DNA from: Nonomuraea polychroma
Lineage (GTDB): Bacteria > Actinomycetota > Actinomycetes > Streptosporangiales > Streptosporangiaceae
Assembly (NCBI RefSeq): GCF_004011505.1
Contig: NZ_SAUN01000001.1
Span: forward strand, 4,340,001 to 4,404,000
Direction of reading: 5' to 3'
Length of the DNA: 64,000 nucleotides
Shown: positions 43,442 through 52,229 of the stretch, piece after piece
How the letters are laid out: each line of letters starts with the position of its first letter
Numbering within the stretch: the stretch's first letter is position 1
The notes under the pieces: model-generated
What the model saw: only the letters and a program-made list of their open reading frames with translations
Databases searched by the model: none
Told to the model about the DNA's origin: nothing
Translations under genes and position numbers: made by a program

Positions 43442-44011
43442 ATGAACAACATCAAACTGATCCTCGCAGGCACCGCTCTCGGCACCGTGTTCGGCGGACT
43501 CGTGGTGGCCACCCCGGCGCTTGCCGACGAGCGGACCTGCCGCGGCACGATCCGCGCCGTGGCGGTGGACGGCGTGTACGTGCCGAAGGGCGCGACGTGC
43601 ACCCTGGTGGGCACCCGCGTCGACGGCGACATCAAGGTCGGGCGCAACGCGACGCTGGTGGCGCACAAGGTGAGGGTCGACGGCAACGTCCAGGCCGAGG
43701 GGGCGCGGTCGGTGTCGGTGATCTCCGGCTCGCTGGTGGACGGGAGCGTCCAGGTCAAGCAGGGCGGTGCCGCCACGGTCACGTCATCGCGGATCAACGG
43801 TGACATCCAGCTTGACGACAACCGGCGCTACCAGCGGGTCAACGGCAACCGGGTGGGCGGCAACATCCAGGTGATGAGCAACCGCGGCGGCGTCCAGATC
43901 CACCGCAACGCCGTCAAGGGCGACCTGCAGTGCAAGGAGAACCGCCCGAAGCCGACCGGCGGCAAGAACGTCGTCGGCGGCAACAAGGAAGACCAGTGCC
44001 GACGCTTCTGA
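43442..44011 (+). CDS. secreted beta-solenoid-like repeat protein, unknown function
   Basis: A 189-residue protein with a classical signal peptide (cleavage after ATPALA, residue 28). The mature part repeats a short strand pattern about every 22 residues: VDGDIKV, VDGNVQA, VDGSVQV, INGDIQL, VGGNIQV, VKGDLQC. This looks like six rungs of a right-handed beta-helix, similar in feel to bactofilin or polymer-forming cytoskeletal repeats, here outside the cell. Three Cys (two in the first 30 mature residues, one or two at the end) could close it. GGGGAAGGAACG precedes the ATG. Confidence 0.72.
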   Translation: MNNIKLILAGTALGTVFGGLVVATPALADERTCRGTIRAVAVDGVYVPKGATCTLVGTRVDGDIKVGRNATLVAHKVRVDGNVQAEGARSVSVISGSLVDGSVQVKQGGAATVTSSRINGDIQLDDNRRYQRVNGNRVGGNIQVMSNRGGVQIHRNAVKGDLQCKENRPKPTGGKNVVGGNKEDQCRRF

Positions 44012-44076
44012 CCTGACGAGCCGCGGCGGCCTCCCCGCCGAAGCGCCTGCACTGACCCTTGCCGGGCATCGGCTTT

Positions 44077-45087
44077 CTACAAGGCCATCGGGCGCTCCGC
44101 GCGCTGATCCTCATCGAGCAGGGCGTGGGCCGTCGCCACGTCCGTGATGATGACGTTGACCCAGCCGCCGCTGATCGCCGCGCGGATGGCCGCGTGCTTG
44201 CGCCGGCCGCCGGCCAGGGCGATCCGACGTGGAATCGTACGGAAGGTCTCAGGGTCGATACCGACGACGCGGCTGTTCAGGTCACTGCGGATGAGCTGAC
44301 CGGTCGCGTCGAAGAACCGCTGGCAGACGTCGCCGACGGCGTGCGCGGCGAGCAGTTGGTCCTGGTCGGCGGGGGCGATCGCGTTACCGCTGTCCCGCAG
44401 CAACGGCGAGGGCTGCACGCTGCCGATGCCGACCAAGGCCATCGTGAGGTTCTGCCACTCCTCGGCCACGGACTGCATGGCCGCATCGGTGACCAGGCTC
44501 CGGCGAATCTCGGCCGTGCCGACCAGGCCCGGGGCCTGGACGTAGATCGGTTCGGCGCCGACCAGTTCGGCGAGATGACTCAGCAGCCGGTTGGCCTTGG
44601 CCTGGACGGCACGCTCGCCGACGCCGCCGACGAGTTGCACGACTCGCTCGGCGCCTGCCACGCGGAGCGGGTGCAGCCGGTCGACGACCGACAGCAGAGT
44701 CTGGCTCCACGGCGAGATGCCGATCCGCTCTCCACCGGTCAAGGTCGCCTCGAGGTAGGCCGCTCCGGCCGAGCCGATGCCGGCGATGATCTCCGACTCG
44801 TCACCGTCGACGTCGACGACGACCGCCTCCCGCAAGCCGTACCGGCTCTCCAGGGACTGTTCGAGCGCCAAGTGCACGCCTTGGGAGACGACGACCACGG
44901 TCCGTACGATGCCGATCTCGCCCGCCCGCTTGAGCAGCCGGGACACCTTCGTCTGGGAGATGTGCAGGGCGTCGGCGATGTCGGCCTGGCGGATTCCCTG
45001 TTCGTGGTACATGTGCGCGACCTTGGTGATCAGCCGCACCCGCCCGTCGGGGACAGACCGGCCGGCGCCGGCCGCGTGCACAGCCAT
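44077..45087 (-). CDS. SorC-family sugar-responsive transcription regulator
   Basis: A 336-residue SorC/DeoR-type regulator. The N-terminal HTH is ADIADALHISQTKVSRLLKR (residues about 35-55), and the rest is the SorC sugar-phosphate binding domain (VVQLVGGVG, ALVGIGSV, AGGRRKHAAIRAA, and a C-terminal VIITDVATAHALL). These proteins sense phosphorylated sugars and repress or activate the adjacent operon. It is divergent from the sugar-catabolic operon starting at 45329, whose promoter region has inverted repeats likely to be its operator. Confidence 0.85.
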   Translation of the reverse strand: MAVHAAGAGRSVPDGRVRLITKVAHMYHEQGIRQADIADALHISQTKVSRLLKRAGEIGIVRTVVVVSQGVHLALEQSLESRYGLREAVVVDVDGDESEIIAGIGSAGAAYLEATLTGGERIGISPWSQTLLSVVDRLHPLRVAGAERVVQLVGGVGERAVQAKANRLLSHLAELVGAEPIYVQAPGLVGTAEIRRSLVTDAAMQSVAEEWQNLTMALVGIGSVQPSPLLRDSGNAIAPADQDQLLAAHAVGDVCQRFFDATGQLIRSDLNSRVVGIDPETFRTIPRRIALAGGRRKHAAIRAAISGGWVNVIITDVATAHALLDEDQRAERPMAL

Positions 45088-45247
45088 CAGGATCCGTCCC
45101 CTTCACCATCGCGAAGTCTCCTCGCCCAACATTTTCCATCCCGCATGTCACTCCTCGCGCCCTCAGACATAGCCCGTCGCCGCCCCGGCCGCCCGGTTCG
45201 CACCGCCCCACGAGAAGCTCCTCACTGCCGAACGTGGCACGAAGTTA

Positions 45248-45314
45248 TTGACAGTGCTCCGAGAATCAGCCAACCTACCGGCACGGAATATTATGCAGCA
45301 GCGCATAATTATGC
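45248..45314. promoter_or_regulatory. promoter/operator region with ATTATGC repeats, likely SorC-regulator site
   Basis: TTGACA at 45248 is a good -35 for the operon; the -10 is not clear. ATTATGC (45290-45296) and its complement GCATAAT (45303-45309) form a perfect inverted repeat with 6 bases between. A further ATTATGC follows at 45308-45314. This lies just upstream of the ribosome site AGGAGG at 45318, so binding would block transcription or translation. Assignment to the SorC protein is inferred from position. Confidence 0.6.
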
Positions 45315-45328
45315 ACTAGGAGGCTGCG

Positions 45329-46210
45329 GTGCGCAAACGCAGAGTGATCATCAACACCGACGCCAAGAACGAGGCGGATGACCAGTTCGCCATCGTCCAC
45401 GGGTTGTTGTCGCCGACTCTCGACATGCGCGCGCTGATCCCGGCCCACTTCGGCACCCGGCGATCGCAGCGCAGCATGGAGGAGTCCCGTGAGGAGATCG
45501 ACCTCCTGCTGGACCTGCTCGGTCTGACGGATTCCGTCACGGTCGCGAACGGCGCGGCAACGGCGCTGCCGGACGAGCACACCCCGATGGACTCGCCCGG
45601 CGCGCGGCTGATCATCGAGGAGTCGAAGCTCGCGAGCGAGGACGATCCGCTCTACGTGGCGTTCCTCGGGCCGCTGACCGACATGGCCTCCGCGATCCTC
45701 CTGGACCCAGACCTCGTACGACGACCGGTGGTCGTGATCTGGATCGGCGGCGGCGGATACCGCGGGTTCGACGAGGGACCGGGGATCGAGTTCAATCTCT
45801 CCAACGACGTCCACGCCGCCAACGTGGTGTTCGGCTCCGGCATCACCGTGTGGCAGGTGCCCAGAGACGTCTACAGCAAGGTCTCGGTGAGCTATGCCGA
45901 GCTGGAGGAGAAGATCGGCGACGCCGGTCCGCTGGGCCGCTACCTGATCAAGCAGCTGCACGAGTGGAACGCGACCTACCACTCCGAGCCGATCGAGTCC
46001 CGCTCCCTGGGCGACTCCCCCGCCATCGCGCTGATGCTCTTCCCGTGGAGCGGAAACTTTCGCGTGCGACCCGCCCCGCGCTTCGGCGCGGACGGTTCCT
46101 ACCTGCCCGGTTCGAACCATCCGATCCGGGTCTGCGAGGAGGTCGACGTGCGGTTCCTGCTGGAGGACATGTTCGCCAAGATCCGGGCCTTCGGGCGCGA
46201 GCACGGCTGA
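45329..46210 (+). CDS. nucleoside hydrolase-like protein
   Basis: A 293-residue protein of the inosine-uridine nucleoside hydrolase superfamily, enzymes that cleave N-glycosidic bonds with a bound Ca2+. The usual DTDxGxDDA reads NTDAKNEADDQFAI here, so the Asp cluster is kept but altered. YVAFLGPLTDMASAI and FNLSNDVHAANVVFG match later family segments (Asn and Asp ligands). The substrate may be a non-nucleoside furanoside. GTG 45329 has AGGAGG 6 bases upstream. It is the first gene of the sugar operon. Confidence 0.75.
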   Translation: MRKRRVIINTDAKNEADDQFAIVHGLLSPTLDMRALIPAHFGTRRSQRSMEESREEIDLLLDLLGLTDSVTVANGAATALPDEHTPMDSPGARLIIEESKLASEDDPLYVAFLGPLTDMASAILLDPDLVRRPVVVIWIGGGGYRGFDEGPGIEFNLSNDVHAANVVFGSGITVWQVPRDVYSKVSVSYAELEEKIGDAGPLGRYLIKQLHEWNATYHSEPIESRSLGDSPAIALMLFPWSGNFRVRPAPRFGADGSYLPGSNHPIRVCEEVDVRFLLEDMFAKIRAFGREHG

Positions 46211-46236
46211 CGCACGGCCGACGTAAGGAGATCGAC

Positions 46237-47532
46237 ATGACTGGCAGGTCGTACACCCGTCGGGGATTCCTCACCCTCTCATCCGTCGCGGTGACCGGGC
46301 TCGGTCTCACCGCCTGCACCGGGGCATCTCTCAGCAGCGGCGGCGCGACGGCTCCGGCGTCGAACAAGCTCCGCCTGTTCACCTACGAGGACGATGAGAC
46401 CATCGGCCTGTTGAAGGCCCAGGTGAAGACGTTCGACGAGCAGAACGGCACGACCACCACCATCGACAGCCTTCCCGGTTCAGGCGCCGCCCAATATCCC
46501 GACAAACTCCGGACGGAGCTGCTGGGCGGCAGCGGTCCCGACATCTGGCGCATCTGGGGCGGGCAGATCGGTGCGCCGTTCGCGAAGGCCAAGCAGGCGG
46601 CGGACCTCGCGCCCTACTACCAGAAGTACGGCTGGGACTCCTCGATCAACACCGCGGCGATCGAAGGCATGACCTTCGACGGCGTCAAGAGCGGCGTCCC
46701 GTTCACGGCGCGCGGCCTGGGCGCCTGGTACAACAAGGAGCTGCTGGCCAAGGCCGGTGTCACCGCCGTGCCCACGACGTACGCCGAGCTCGAGGAGATG
46801 AACGGCAAGCTCGTCGCCGCCGGAGTGACACCGTGCGGACTGGGCGGCAAGTTCGGCTGGCATGTCATGCGCCTGTTCGAGTACCTGCTCGAGCACACCG
46901 CAGGTCCTCAGCTCCACGACAAGCTGCTGGTCGGGCAGGAGAGCTGGGACCGGCCTGAGGTCGTCGAGGCGTTCACCCTGTTCAAGAAGTGGCAGGACGA
47001 GAAGTGGCTGCCCGAGGGCGCGCTGGGCCTCGATCCCGCGGACATCGGACGGGCATACGTGGAGGGCAAGACCGCGTACAGCATCGAGGGTCAGTGGTCG
47101 GAGACCTCGGCCATCCTGGCGGCGAAGAAGGATCCCGCACAGTTCGGGAACTTCCAGCTGCCTACCGATCACACCCCGGCCCGGCACTCCGGGTTCGTCG
47201 AGGGTTACATGATCAACGCCCGTTCGGGCAACAAGGACAAGGCCGCGGCCCTGCTCGACTTCCTCATGAAGCCGGACAGCCAGAAAGCCATGAAGATCAC
47301 CTCGTCTACGGTCACAGGCGCCGAGCCCGACCCCAAGGAGCTGCCACTGTCGGCGGAGTGGGGCGAGAAGTACGGCGCGCGCCCCTTCTACACGATCCAG
47401 GACCAGGCCTTCCCCAAGAAGGAGGCGGACCAGTACTTCAGCGTGCAGAGCGATCTGCTCCAGGGCTCGATGACGCCGGCCGCGGCGGCCAAGAAGATGC
47501 AGGAGATCGTCTCCGCCTGGTCCCGCGACTGA
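46237..47532 (+). CDS. sugar ABC transporter solute-binding lipoprotein
   Basis: A 431-residue carbohydrate-binding protein of the MalE/CUT1 class. The N-terminus has a Tat-like YTRRGFLTLSS and a lipobox ending LTAC, so it is a lipoprotein, possibly Tat-exported. The body (KLRLFTYEDDETIGLLKAQV and later IEGQWSETSAIL, GFVEGYMIN) is a typical two-lobed binding protein. AAGGAG precedes ATG 46237. It is followed at 13 bases by the two permease genes. Confidence 0.88.
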   Translation: MTGRSYTRRGFLTLSSVAVTGLGLTACTGASLSSGGATAPASNKLRLFTYEDDETIGLLKAQVKTFDEQNGTTTTIDSLPGSGAAQYPDKLRTELLGGSGPDIWRIWGGQIGAPFAKAKQAADLAPYYQKYGWDSSINTAAIEGMTFDGVKSGVPFTARGLGAWYNKELLAKAGVTAVPTTYAELEEMNGKLVAAGVTPCGLGGKFGWHVMRLFEYLLEHTAGPQLHDKLLVGQESWDRPEVVEAFTLFKKWQDEKWLPEGALGLDPADIGRAYVEGKTAYSIEGQWSETSAILAAKKDPAQFGNFQLPTDHTPARHSGFVEGYMINARSGNKDKAAALLDFLMKPDSQKAMKITSSTVTGAEPDPKELPLSAEWGEKYGARPFYTIQDQAFPKKEADQYFSVQSDLLQGSMTPAAAAKKMQEIVSAWSRD

Positions 47533-47545
47533 CACGGGGCACCTG

Positions 47546-48442
47546 ATGGCAATCCTGCGCGCCCACCCTGCCCGGCGGGGGCGATGGCGGCCGTGGCTGT
47601 TCGCCCTTCCCGCGCTGGGGGTCTACGTCGTCTTCCTCGTCTATCCCGCCGTGTCGTCCCTGTGGTTCAGCTTCACCGACTGGGACGGCCTCAGCCCGGC
47701 GTACAACATCGTCGGGCTGGACAACTACGCGCGGATGTTCAGCGACCCGGTGGTGCTGACCGCGGCGAGGAACAATCTCATCTGGTCGCTGGTGACGATC
47801 GTCTTCCCGGTGACGATCGGCCTGGCGCTGGCGATGGTGCTGAACGGCAAGGTCCGCGGCAAACCGGTGCTGCGGTTGATCTTCTACGCGCCCGGTGTGC
47901 TGCCGCTCGTCTCGATCGCCTCGATCTGGGGATGGCTCTACAACCCTCAGTACGGCGCCATCAACTCCTTCCTGAGCCTCGTCGGCTTGGACGACCTGGC
48001 CCAGCCGTGGCTCGGGCAGGACTCCACCGCGCTGTGGGCCGTGATGGTGCCGGCGGTGTGGCTGCGGACCGGGTTCCCGATGTTGCTCTATCTCGCCGCC
48101 CTGCAGGGGATTCCCTCGGAGCTCTACGAGGCGGCGAGAGTCGACGGGGCGAGCCGGTGGCACCAGTTCTGGCATGTCACCATGCCGGGCCTGCGCTCCG
48201 CGCACTACATCGTGCTGGCGCTGTCCCTCATCGACTCCTTCAAGGTCTTTGACATGGTCTATGCCATGACGTACGGCGGTCCGGGCACGGCCACCCAGGT
48301 GATGGGGACATGGATGTACGCCAACGTCTTCCAGTACTACCAAGCCGGATACGGCACGGCCATCGCCGTCGTGATCACTGTCGTGGCCATCGCGGTCGGC
48401 ATCCCGTACGTGCTGTCGCAGACCAGGGAGCGTGCGGCATGA
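47546..48442 (+). CDS. ABC sugar permease, MalF type
   Basis: A 298-residue permease with six membrane segments. The cytoplasmic EAA loop, contacting the ATPase, is YEAARVDGASRWHQFWHVTM near residue 195. It forms a heterodimer with the product of the next gene, which overlaps it by four bases. No ATPase gene accompanies the importer, so a shared MsiK-type ATPase elsewhere is probably used. Confidence 0.9.
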   Translation: MAILRAHPARRGRWRPWLFALPALGVYVVFLVYPAVSSLWFSFTDWDGLSPAYNIVGLDNYARMFSDPVVLTAARNNLIWSLVTIVFPVTIGLALAMVLNGKVRGKPVLRLIFYAPGVLPLVSIASIWGWLYNPQYGAINSFLSLVGLDDLAQPWLGQDSTALWAVMVPAVWLRTGFPMLLYLAALQGIPSELYEAARVDGASRWHQFWHVTMPGLRSAHYIVLALSLIDSFKVFDMVYAMTYGGPGTATQVMGTWMYANVFQYYQAGYGTAIAVVITVVAIAVGIPYVLSQTRERAA

Positions 48443-49326
48443 CGTCGGTTGTCTCCGCCCCCAAGACCACGGCCGTCGCCCCCGCTGAGCCGGCCCAGCC
48501 CGCCAAAGGCAAGGGCGGCCTCGGCCTGACGATCGTGGTGACCGTGGTGGCGCTCTTCTGGATCTCGCCGCTGGCGTTGCTCCTCGTCACCGCGATCCGG
48601 CCGCTCTCGGACTTCGTCGGCAATGGCCCTCTGTCCTGGCCGTCAGCGTTCACCTGGCAGAACTTCGCCGACGCCTGGGACATCGGCAACTTCGCCACGA
48701 CGTACGGCAACAGCGCCCTGCTGCTGATCCTCAAGGTGCCGCTCGGCGTGCTGATCTCGGCGATGCTCGGATTCGCCCTGGCGAAGCTGCGGATGAAGTT
48801 CCGGCGGACCGTGATGTTCTCGGTCTTCCTCGGGCTGACGATCCCGATCTACATCGCGATCGTGCCGGTGTTCATCATGATGCGCACCGCGGGCGCGACC
48901 GACAGCGTCATCGGCCTGATCGGTCCGTATCTCGCGTTCGGCATCCCGTTCGAGGTCCTGGTCCTGCAGTCGTTCTTCCGGCAGCTCCCGAACGAGATCT
49001 TCGAGGCGGCGCGTGTCGACGGCGCCGGGGACTGGCGGATCTTCTGGAGGATCGTGCTGCCGCTGTCCGCACCCGCCCTGGTCACGGTGACGATCCTGGA
49101 CGCCGTGGCCACGTGGAACGAGTTCCTGTTCGCCCTGATCCTGCTGAACTCCGACGCGAACAAGACGCTCCCTGTCGGGCTGCTCAACTTCCAGGGCCAG
49201 TTCTCCAGCAACAACACCGGTTTGGCCGCGGGGATCCTGATCGCGGTCGTGCCGATCCTCATCGCGTACACGCTGCTCCAGCGGTGGATCGTCGGCGGTC
49301 TGACCGCTGGAGCCACCAAGGGATGA
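48439..49326 (+). CDS. ABC sugar permease, MalG type
   Basis: A 295-residue permease with six membrane segments and an Ala/Pro/Lys-rich cytoplasmic N-terminus. The EAA loop is FEAARVDGAGDWRIFWRIVL near residue 190. ATG 48439 overlaps the MalF-type stop, which fixes the start. It completes the importer and is followed 19 bases later by the isomerase gene. Confidence 0.9.
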   Translation: MTSVVSAPKTTAVAPAEPAQPAKGKGGLGLTIVVTVVALFWISPLALLLVTAIRPLSDFVGNGPLSWPSAFTWQNFADAWDIGNFATTYGNSALLLILKVPLGVLISAMLGFALAKLRMKFRRTVMFSVFLGLTIPIYIAIVPVFIMMRTAGATDSVIGLIGPYLAFGIPFEVLVLQSFFRQLPNEIFEAARVDGAGDWRIFWRIVLPLSAPALVTVTILDAVATWNEFLFALILLNSDANKTLPVGLLNFQGQFSSNNTGLAAGILIAVVPILIAYTLLQRWIVGGLTAGATKG

Positions 49327-49345
49327 CTGACTAGGAGTGATCATC

Positions 49346-50350
49346 GTGACAGATATGCCGACCTTCGGCGCCGGTATCTGGCATTTCGCCACGTATAAGG
49401 ACCGCTATGCCACCGACGGGTACGGGCCGCCGGTCGGCCTGCTGGAGCAGATCGACCGGGCCGGAGCCGTGGGCGACCTCTCGGTCGTCGACCTCAACTG
49501 GCCGTTCGCCGGTTTCGACGGCACGCTGGATGACGTCAAGGCCGCGCTGGACAAGAACGGCCTGCGCGCCATCGCGATCACTCCCGAGATCTACACGCGG
49601 GACTTCGTGAAGGGGTCGTTCACCAACCCGGATCCGGCGGTTCGCAAGCGTGCGCTCGCGTTGATGCACGATGCCACCGACGTGGCCCTGGAGCTCGGTT
49701 GCTCCTACGTGAAGCTGTGGCCCGGCCAGGATGGCTGGGACTACCCGTTCCAGGTGGACTACCACGACATCTGGCAGCTCGCGCTCGACGGCTTGAAAGA
49801 GCTGTGCTCCGCGCACCCGGAGATCAACTATGTGATCGAGTACAAGCCGCGTGAACCGCGAGTGAAGATCATCTTCCCGAGCGTGGCCAGGACGCTGCTC
49901 GGCATCGAACGGATCGGCCTGCCGAACCTCGGCATCCTGCTCGACTTCGGCCACTCCCTCTACGGGCAGGAGACACCGGCCGACGCGGCGCAACTGGCCA
50001 TCGACTACGGGCGGCTGTTCGCGATCGACGTCAACGACAACATGCGCGGCTGGGACGACGACATGGTCGTCGGCTCCGTCCACCTGGTGGAGACCTTCGA
50101 GTTCTTCCACACCTTGCGGAAGAACGACTGGCAGGGAGTGTGGCAGCTGGACCAGTTCCCGTTCCGCGAGGACAGCGTACAGGCGGCCAGGCAGGCGATC
50201 CGCTTCCTCAAGGCGGTGCACCGCGCGCTCGACGTGCTGGACGACACGGCACTCGCCGCTGCCCAGGCAGCGCACGACGCGCTGGCGGCACAACGACTTG
50301 TCCAGAACGCCTTGCTGACCTCGATGGCGGGGCTGGAGGAGGACGCGTGA
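49346..50350 (+). CDS. TIM-barrel sugar isomerase/epimerase (AP-endonuclease-2 superfamily)
   Basis: A 334-residue protein of the xylose-isomerase-like TIM barrel family. Probable metal ligands: Glu in VIEYKPREP (residue about 169), Asp and His in ILLDFGHS (about 201-204), Asp/Asn in AIDVNDNMRGWDDD and late QLDQFPFRED. The family includes isomerases of unusual sugars such as D-apiose, erythrulose and rhamnose. GTG 49346 with AGGAG 8 bases upstream is used; GTG 49337 and ATG 49355 are alternatives. Its stop overlaps the transketolase gene start. Confidence 0.8.
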   Translation: MTDMPTFGAGIWHFATYKDRYATDGYGPPVGLLEQIDRAGAVGDLSVVDLNWPFAGFDGTLDDVKAALDKNGLRAIAITPEIYTRDFVKGSFTNPDPAVRKRALALMHDATDVALELGCSYVKLWPGQDGWDYPFQVDYHDIWQLALDGLKELCSAHPEINYVIEYKPREPRVKIIFPSVARTLLGIERIGLPNLGILLDFGHSLYGQETPADAAQLAIDYGRLFAIDVNDNMRGWDDDMVVGSVHLVETFEFFHTLRKNDWQGVWQLDQFPFREDSVQAARQAIRFLKAVHRALDVLDDTALAAAQAAHDALAAQRLVQNALLTSMAGLEEDA

Positions 50351-51273
50351 CGGCCATCCATCCGCTGGAGACCACTGAGCACGTCACCATGCCCGTGCTC
50401 GGCCGGCTGGCCGCGCACGCGGGCCGCGCGGAACAGATCGCGCACATCGCCGAAGCCGCGCGGCAGATCCGGATCCAGGACCTCAAGCTCGTGTACCACG
50501 CGGGCGCCGGGCACATCGGCGGTGACTTCTCGGCGATCGACATCCTGGCCACCCTGTACGGCACGGTGCTGGACATCAGCCCCGACCGGCTCACCGATCC
50601 GGAGCGCGACCGGTTCATCCTCAGCAAGGGTCACGTCGCGGGTGCGCTGTACACGACGCTGGCGGCGTTCGGCTTCCTCCCGGTCGCCGACCTCGCGACC
50701 TTCCTTCAGCCCCTGTCGGCGCTGAACGGGCATCCCAACCGCACGAAGGTCCAGGGCGTCGAGGCCAACACAGGGCCGCTCGGGCACGGGTTGCCCGTCG
50801 CGGTCGGGCACGCGTTGTCGGCCAAGCTGGACGTGTCCCTGCGTCGTACCTATGTGCTGGTCGGAGACGGAGAGCTGCAGGAGGGCAGCAACTGGGAGGC
50901 GATGATGGCGGCCTCGCAGTACCAGCTCGACAGGCTGACCGTGATCGTCGACCGCAACCGGCTGCAACAGGGTGCCACGGTCAAGGAGACGAACGACCTC
51001 GACCCGCTGCCGGACAAGGCGGCCGCCTTCGGCTTCGCCGTGGTCGAGGTCAACGGGCACGACCACGGCGAACTGCTGGACGTGCTGTCGTCCGTGCCGT
51101 TCCGGCCGGGCAAGCCCACGTTCGTGATCGCCCACACGCACAAGGGGCATCCGATCTCGTTCATGAGCAACAACGTCGCCTGGCACCACAAGGTGCCGAA
51201 CGAGGCGGAGTACCACCAGGCGCTGACCGAGCTGGAGACGGTGCGCCATCCCCGATTCGGCAAGGAGCATTGA
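50347..51273 (+). CDS. transketolase, N-terminal (thiamine diphosphate-binding) subunit
   Basis: A 308-residue half-transketolase. GHIGGDFSAIDILATLYG is the substrate/ThDP region, ILSKGHVAGALYTTLA the conserved KGH, and GDGELQEGSNWEAMMAASQY to VDRNRLQQ the ThDP motif (GDG-X-N). It must pair with the next gene, whose product supplies the pyrimidine-binding half. Split transketolases occur in actinobacterial and proteobacterial sugar clusters, including the D-apulose-4-phosphate type. GTG 50347 overlaps the isomerase stop. Confidence 0.88.
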   Translation: MTAIHPLETTEHVTMPVLGRLAAHAGRAEQIAHIAEAARQIRIQDLKLVYHAGAGHIGGDFSAIDILATLYGTVLDISPDRLTDPERDRFILSKGHVAGALYTTLAAFGFLPVADLATFLQPLSALNGHPNRTKVQGVEANTGPLGHGLPVAVGHALSAKLDVSLRRTYVLVGDGELQEGSNWEAMMAASQYQLDRLTVIVDRNRLQQGATVKETNDLDPLPDKAAAFGFAVVEVNGHDHGELLDVLSSVPFRPGKPTFVIAHTHKGHPISFMSNNVAWHHKVPNEAEYHQALTELETVRHPRFGKEH

Positions 51274-52229
51274 TGCCGCGAACCTCGGTCGCCGACCTGC
51301 CCCGCTTCGACTGCCGGGACGCCTACGTCGCGACCTTGTCCGAGCTCGCCCACGAGGACCACCGGATCGTCGGAGTGGTGAACGACTCGATCGGTTCCAG
51401 CAAGCTCAACAGCTTCCGCAAGTCCTTCCCGAACAGGCTCATCAACGTCGGCATCGCCGAGCAGGACATGGTCGGCGTGGCCGCCGGGCTGGCGAACGGC
51501 GGCCGGATCCCCTTCGTGTCGGCGGCCTCCTGCTTCCTCACCGCACGAGCGCTGGAACAGATCAAGGCCGACGTCGCCTACTCCAACCACAACGTGAAGC
51601 TCTGCGGCATGAGCCCCGGTGTCGCCTACGGCGAACTCGGCGCGACACACCATTCCATCGAGGACATCGCCTGGCTGCGGGCCATCGCCAACCTGACCGT
51701 CATCGTCCCGTCCGATCCCGTCGAGACCGGTGCCGCCCTGCGCTGGGCGGCCGCGGTCGAGGGGCCGGTGTTCGTGCGGGTCAGCCGCATGAGCGTGCCA
51801 CAGGTCAACGCCGACGACTACGAGTTCGTCCCCGGAAAGGCGGTGACACTGCGCGAAGGGACCGACGTGACGCTGATCGCCAACGGCACCGTCCTGTGGC
51901 GGGCGCTGGTCGCCGCCGAGCAGCTCGCGGCCGAGGGGATCTCGGCGCGGGTGCTGTCGATGCCGACGGTGAAGCCGCTCGACGTGGAGGCGGTCGTGGC
52001 GGCCGCCCGGGAGACCTCCGGCATCGTCACGGTCGAGGAGTCGACCGTCGCCGGAGGCCTCGGCGGGGCGGTCGCCGAGACCGTCGTCCAGCATCATCCG
52101 GCGCATGTCACGATCCTCGGCGTGCCGGAGTTCGCACCGACCGGCTCGGCGGCATTCCTGCTCGACCGGTACGGGATGTCCCCCGAGGGGATCGCCGAGT
52201 CCGCGCGAGGACTGCTCCGCCATGGCTAA
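51273..52229 (+). CDS. transketolase, C-terminal subunit
   Basis: A 318-residue partner of the preceding half. The catalytic Glu is in LINVGIAEQDMVGVAAGLA; PFVSAASCFLTARALEQIK and HHSIEDIAWLRAI follow, and the C-terminal regulatory domain ends the protein. ATG 51273 shares its first base with the preceding stop; AAGGAG lies 6 bases upstream. It overlaps the kinase gene by 8 bases. Confidence 0.88.
   Translation: MPRTSVADLPRFDCRDAYVATLSELAHEDHRIVGVVNDSIGSSKLNSFRKSFPNRLINVGIAEQDMVGVAAGLANGGRIPFVSAASCFLTARALEQIKADVAYSNHNVKLCGMSPGVAYGELGATHHSIEDIAWLRAIANLTVIVPSDPVETGAALRWAAAVEGPVFVRVSRMSVPQVNADDYEFVPGKAVTLREGTDVTLIANGTVLWRALVAAEQLAAEGISARVLSMPTVKPLDVEAVVAAARETSGIVTVEESTVAGGLGGAVAETVVQHHPAHVTILGVPEFAPTGSAAFLLDRYGMSPEGIAESARGLLRHG

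Noticed and set aside
44020..44045. Short CGGCGG/CCGCCG hairpin after the repeat protein gene
   Set aside because: Only six GC pairs and no T tract; possible terminator but not distinguishable from background.
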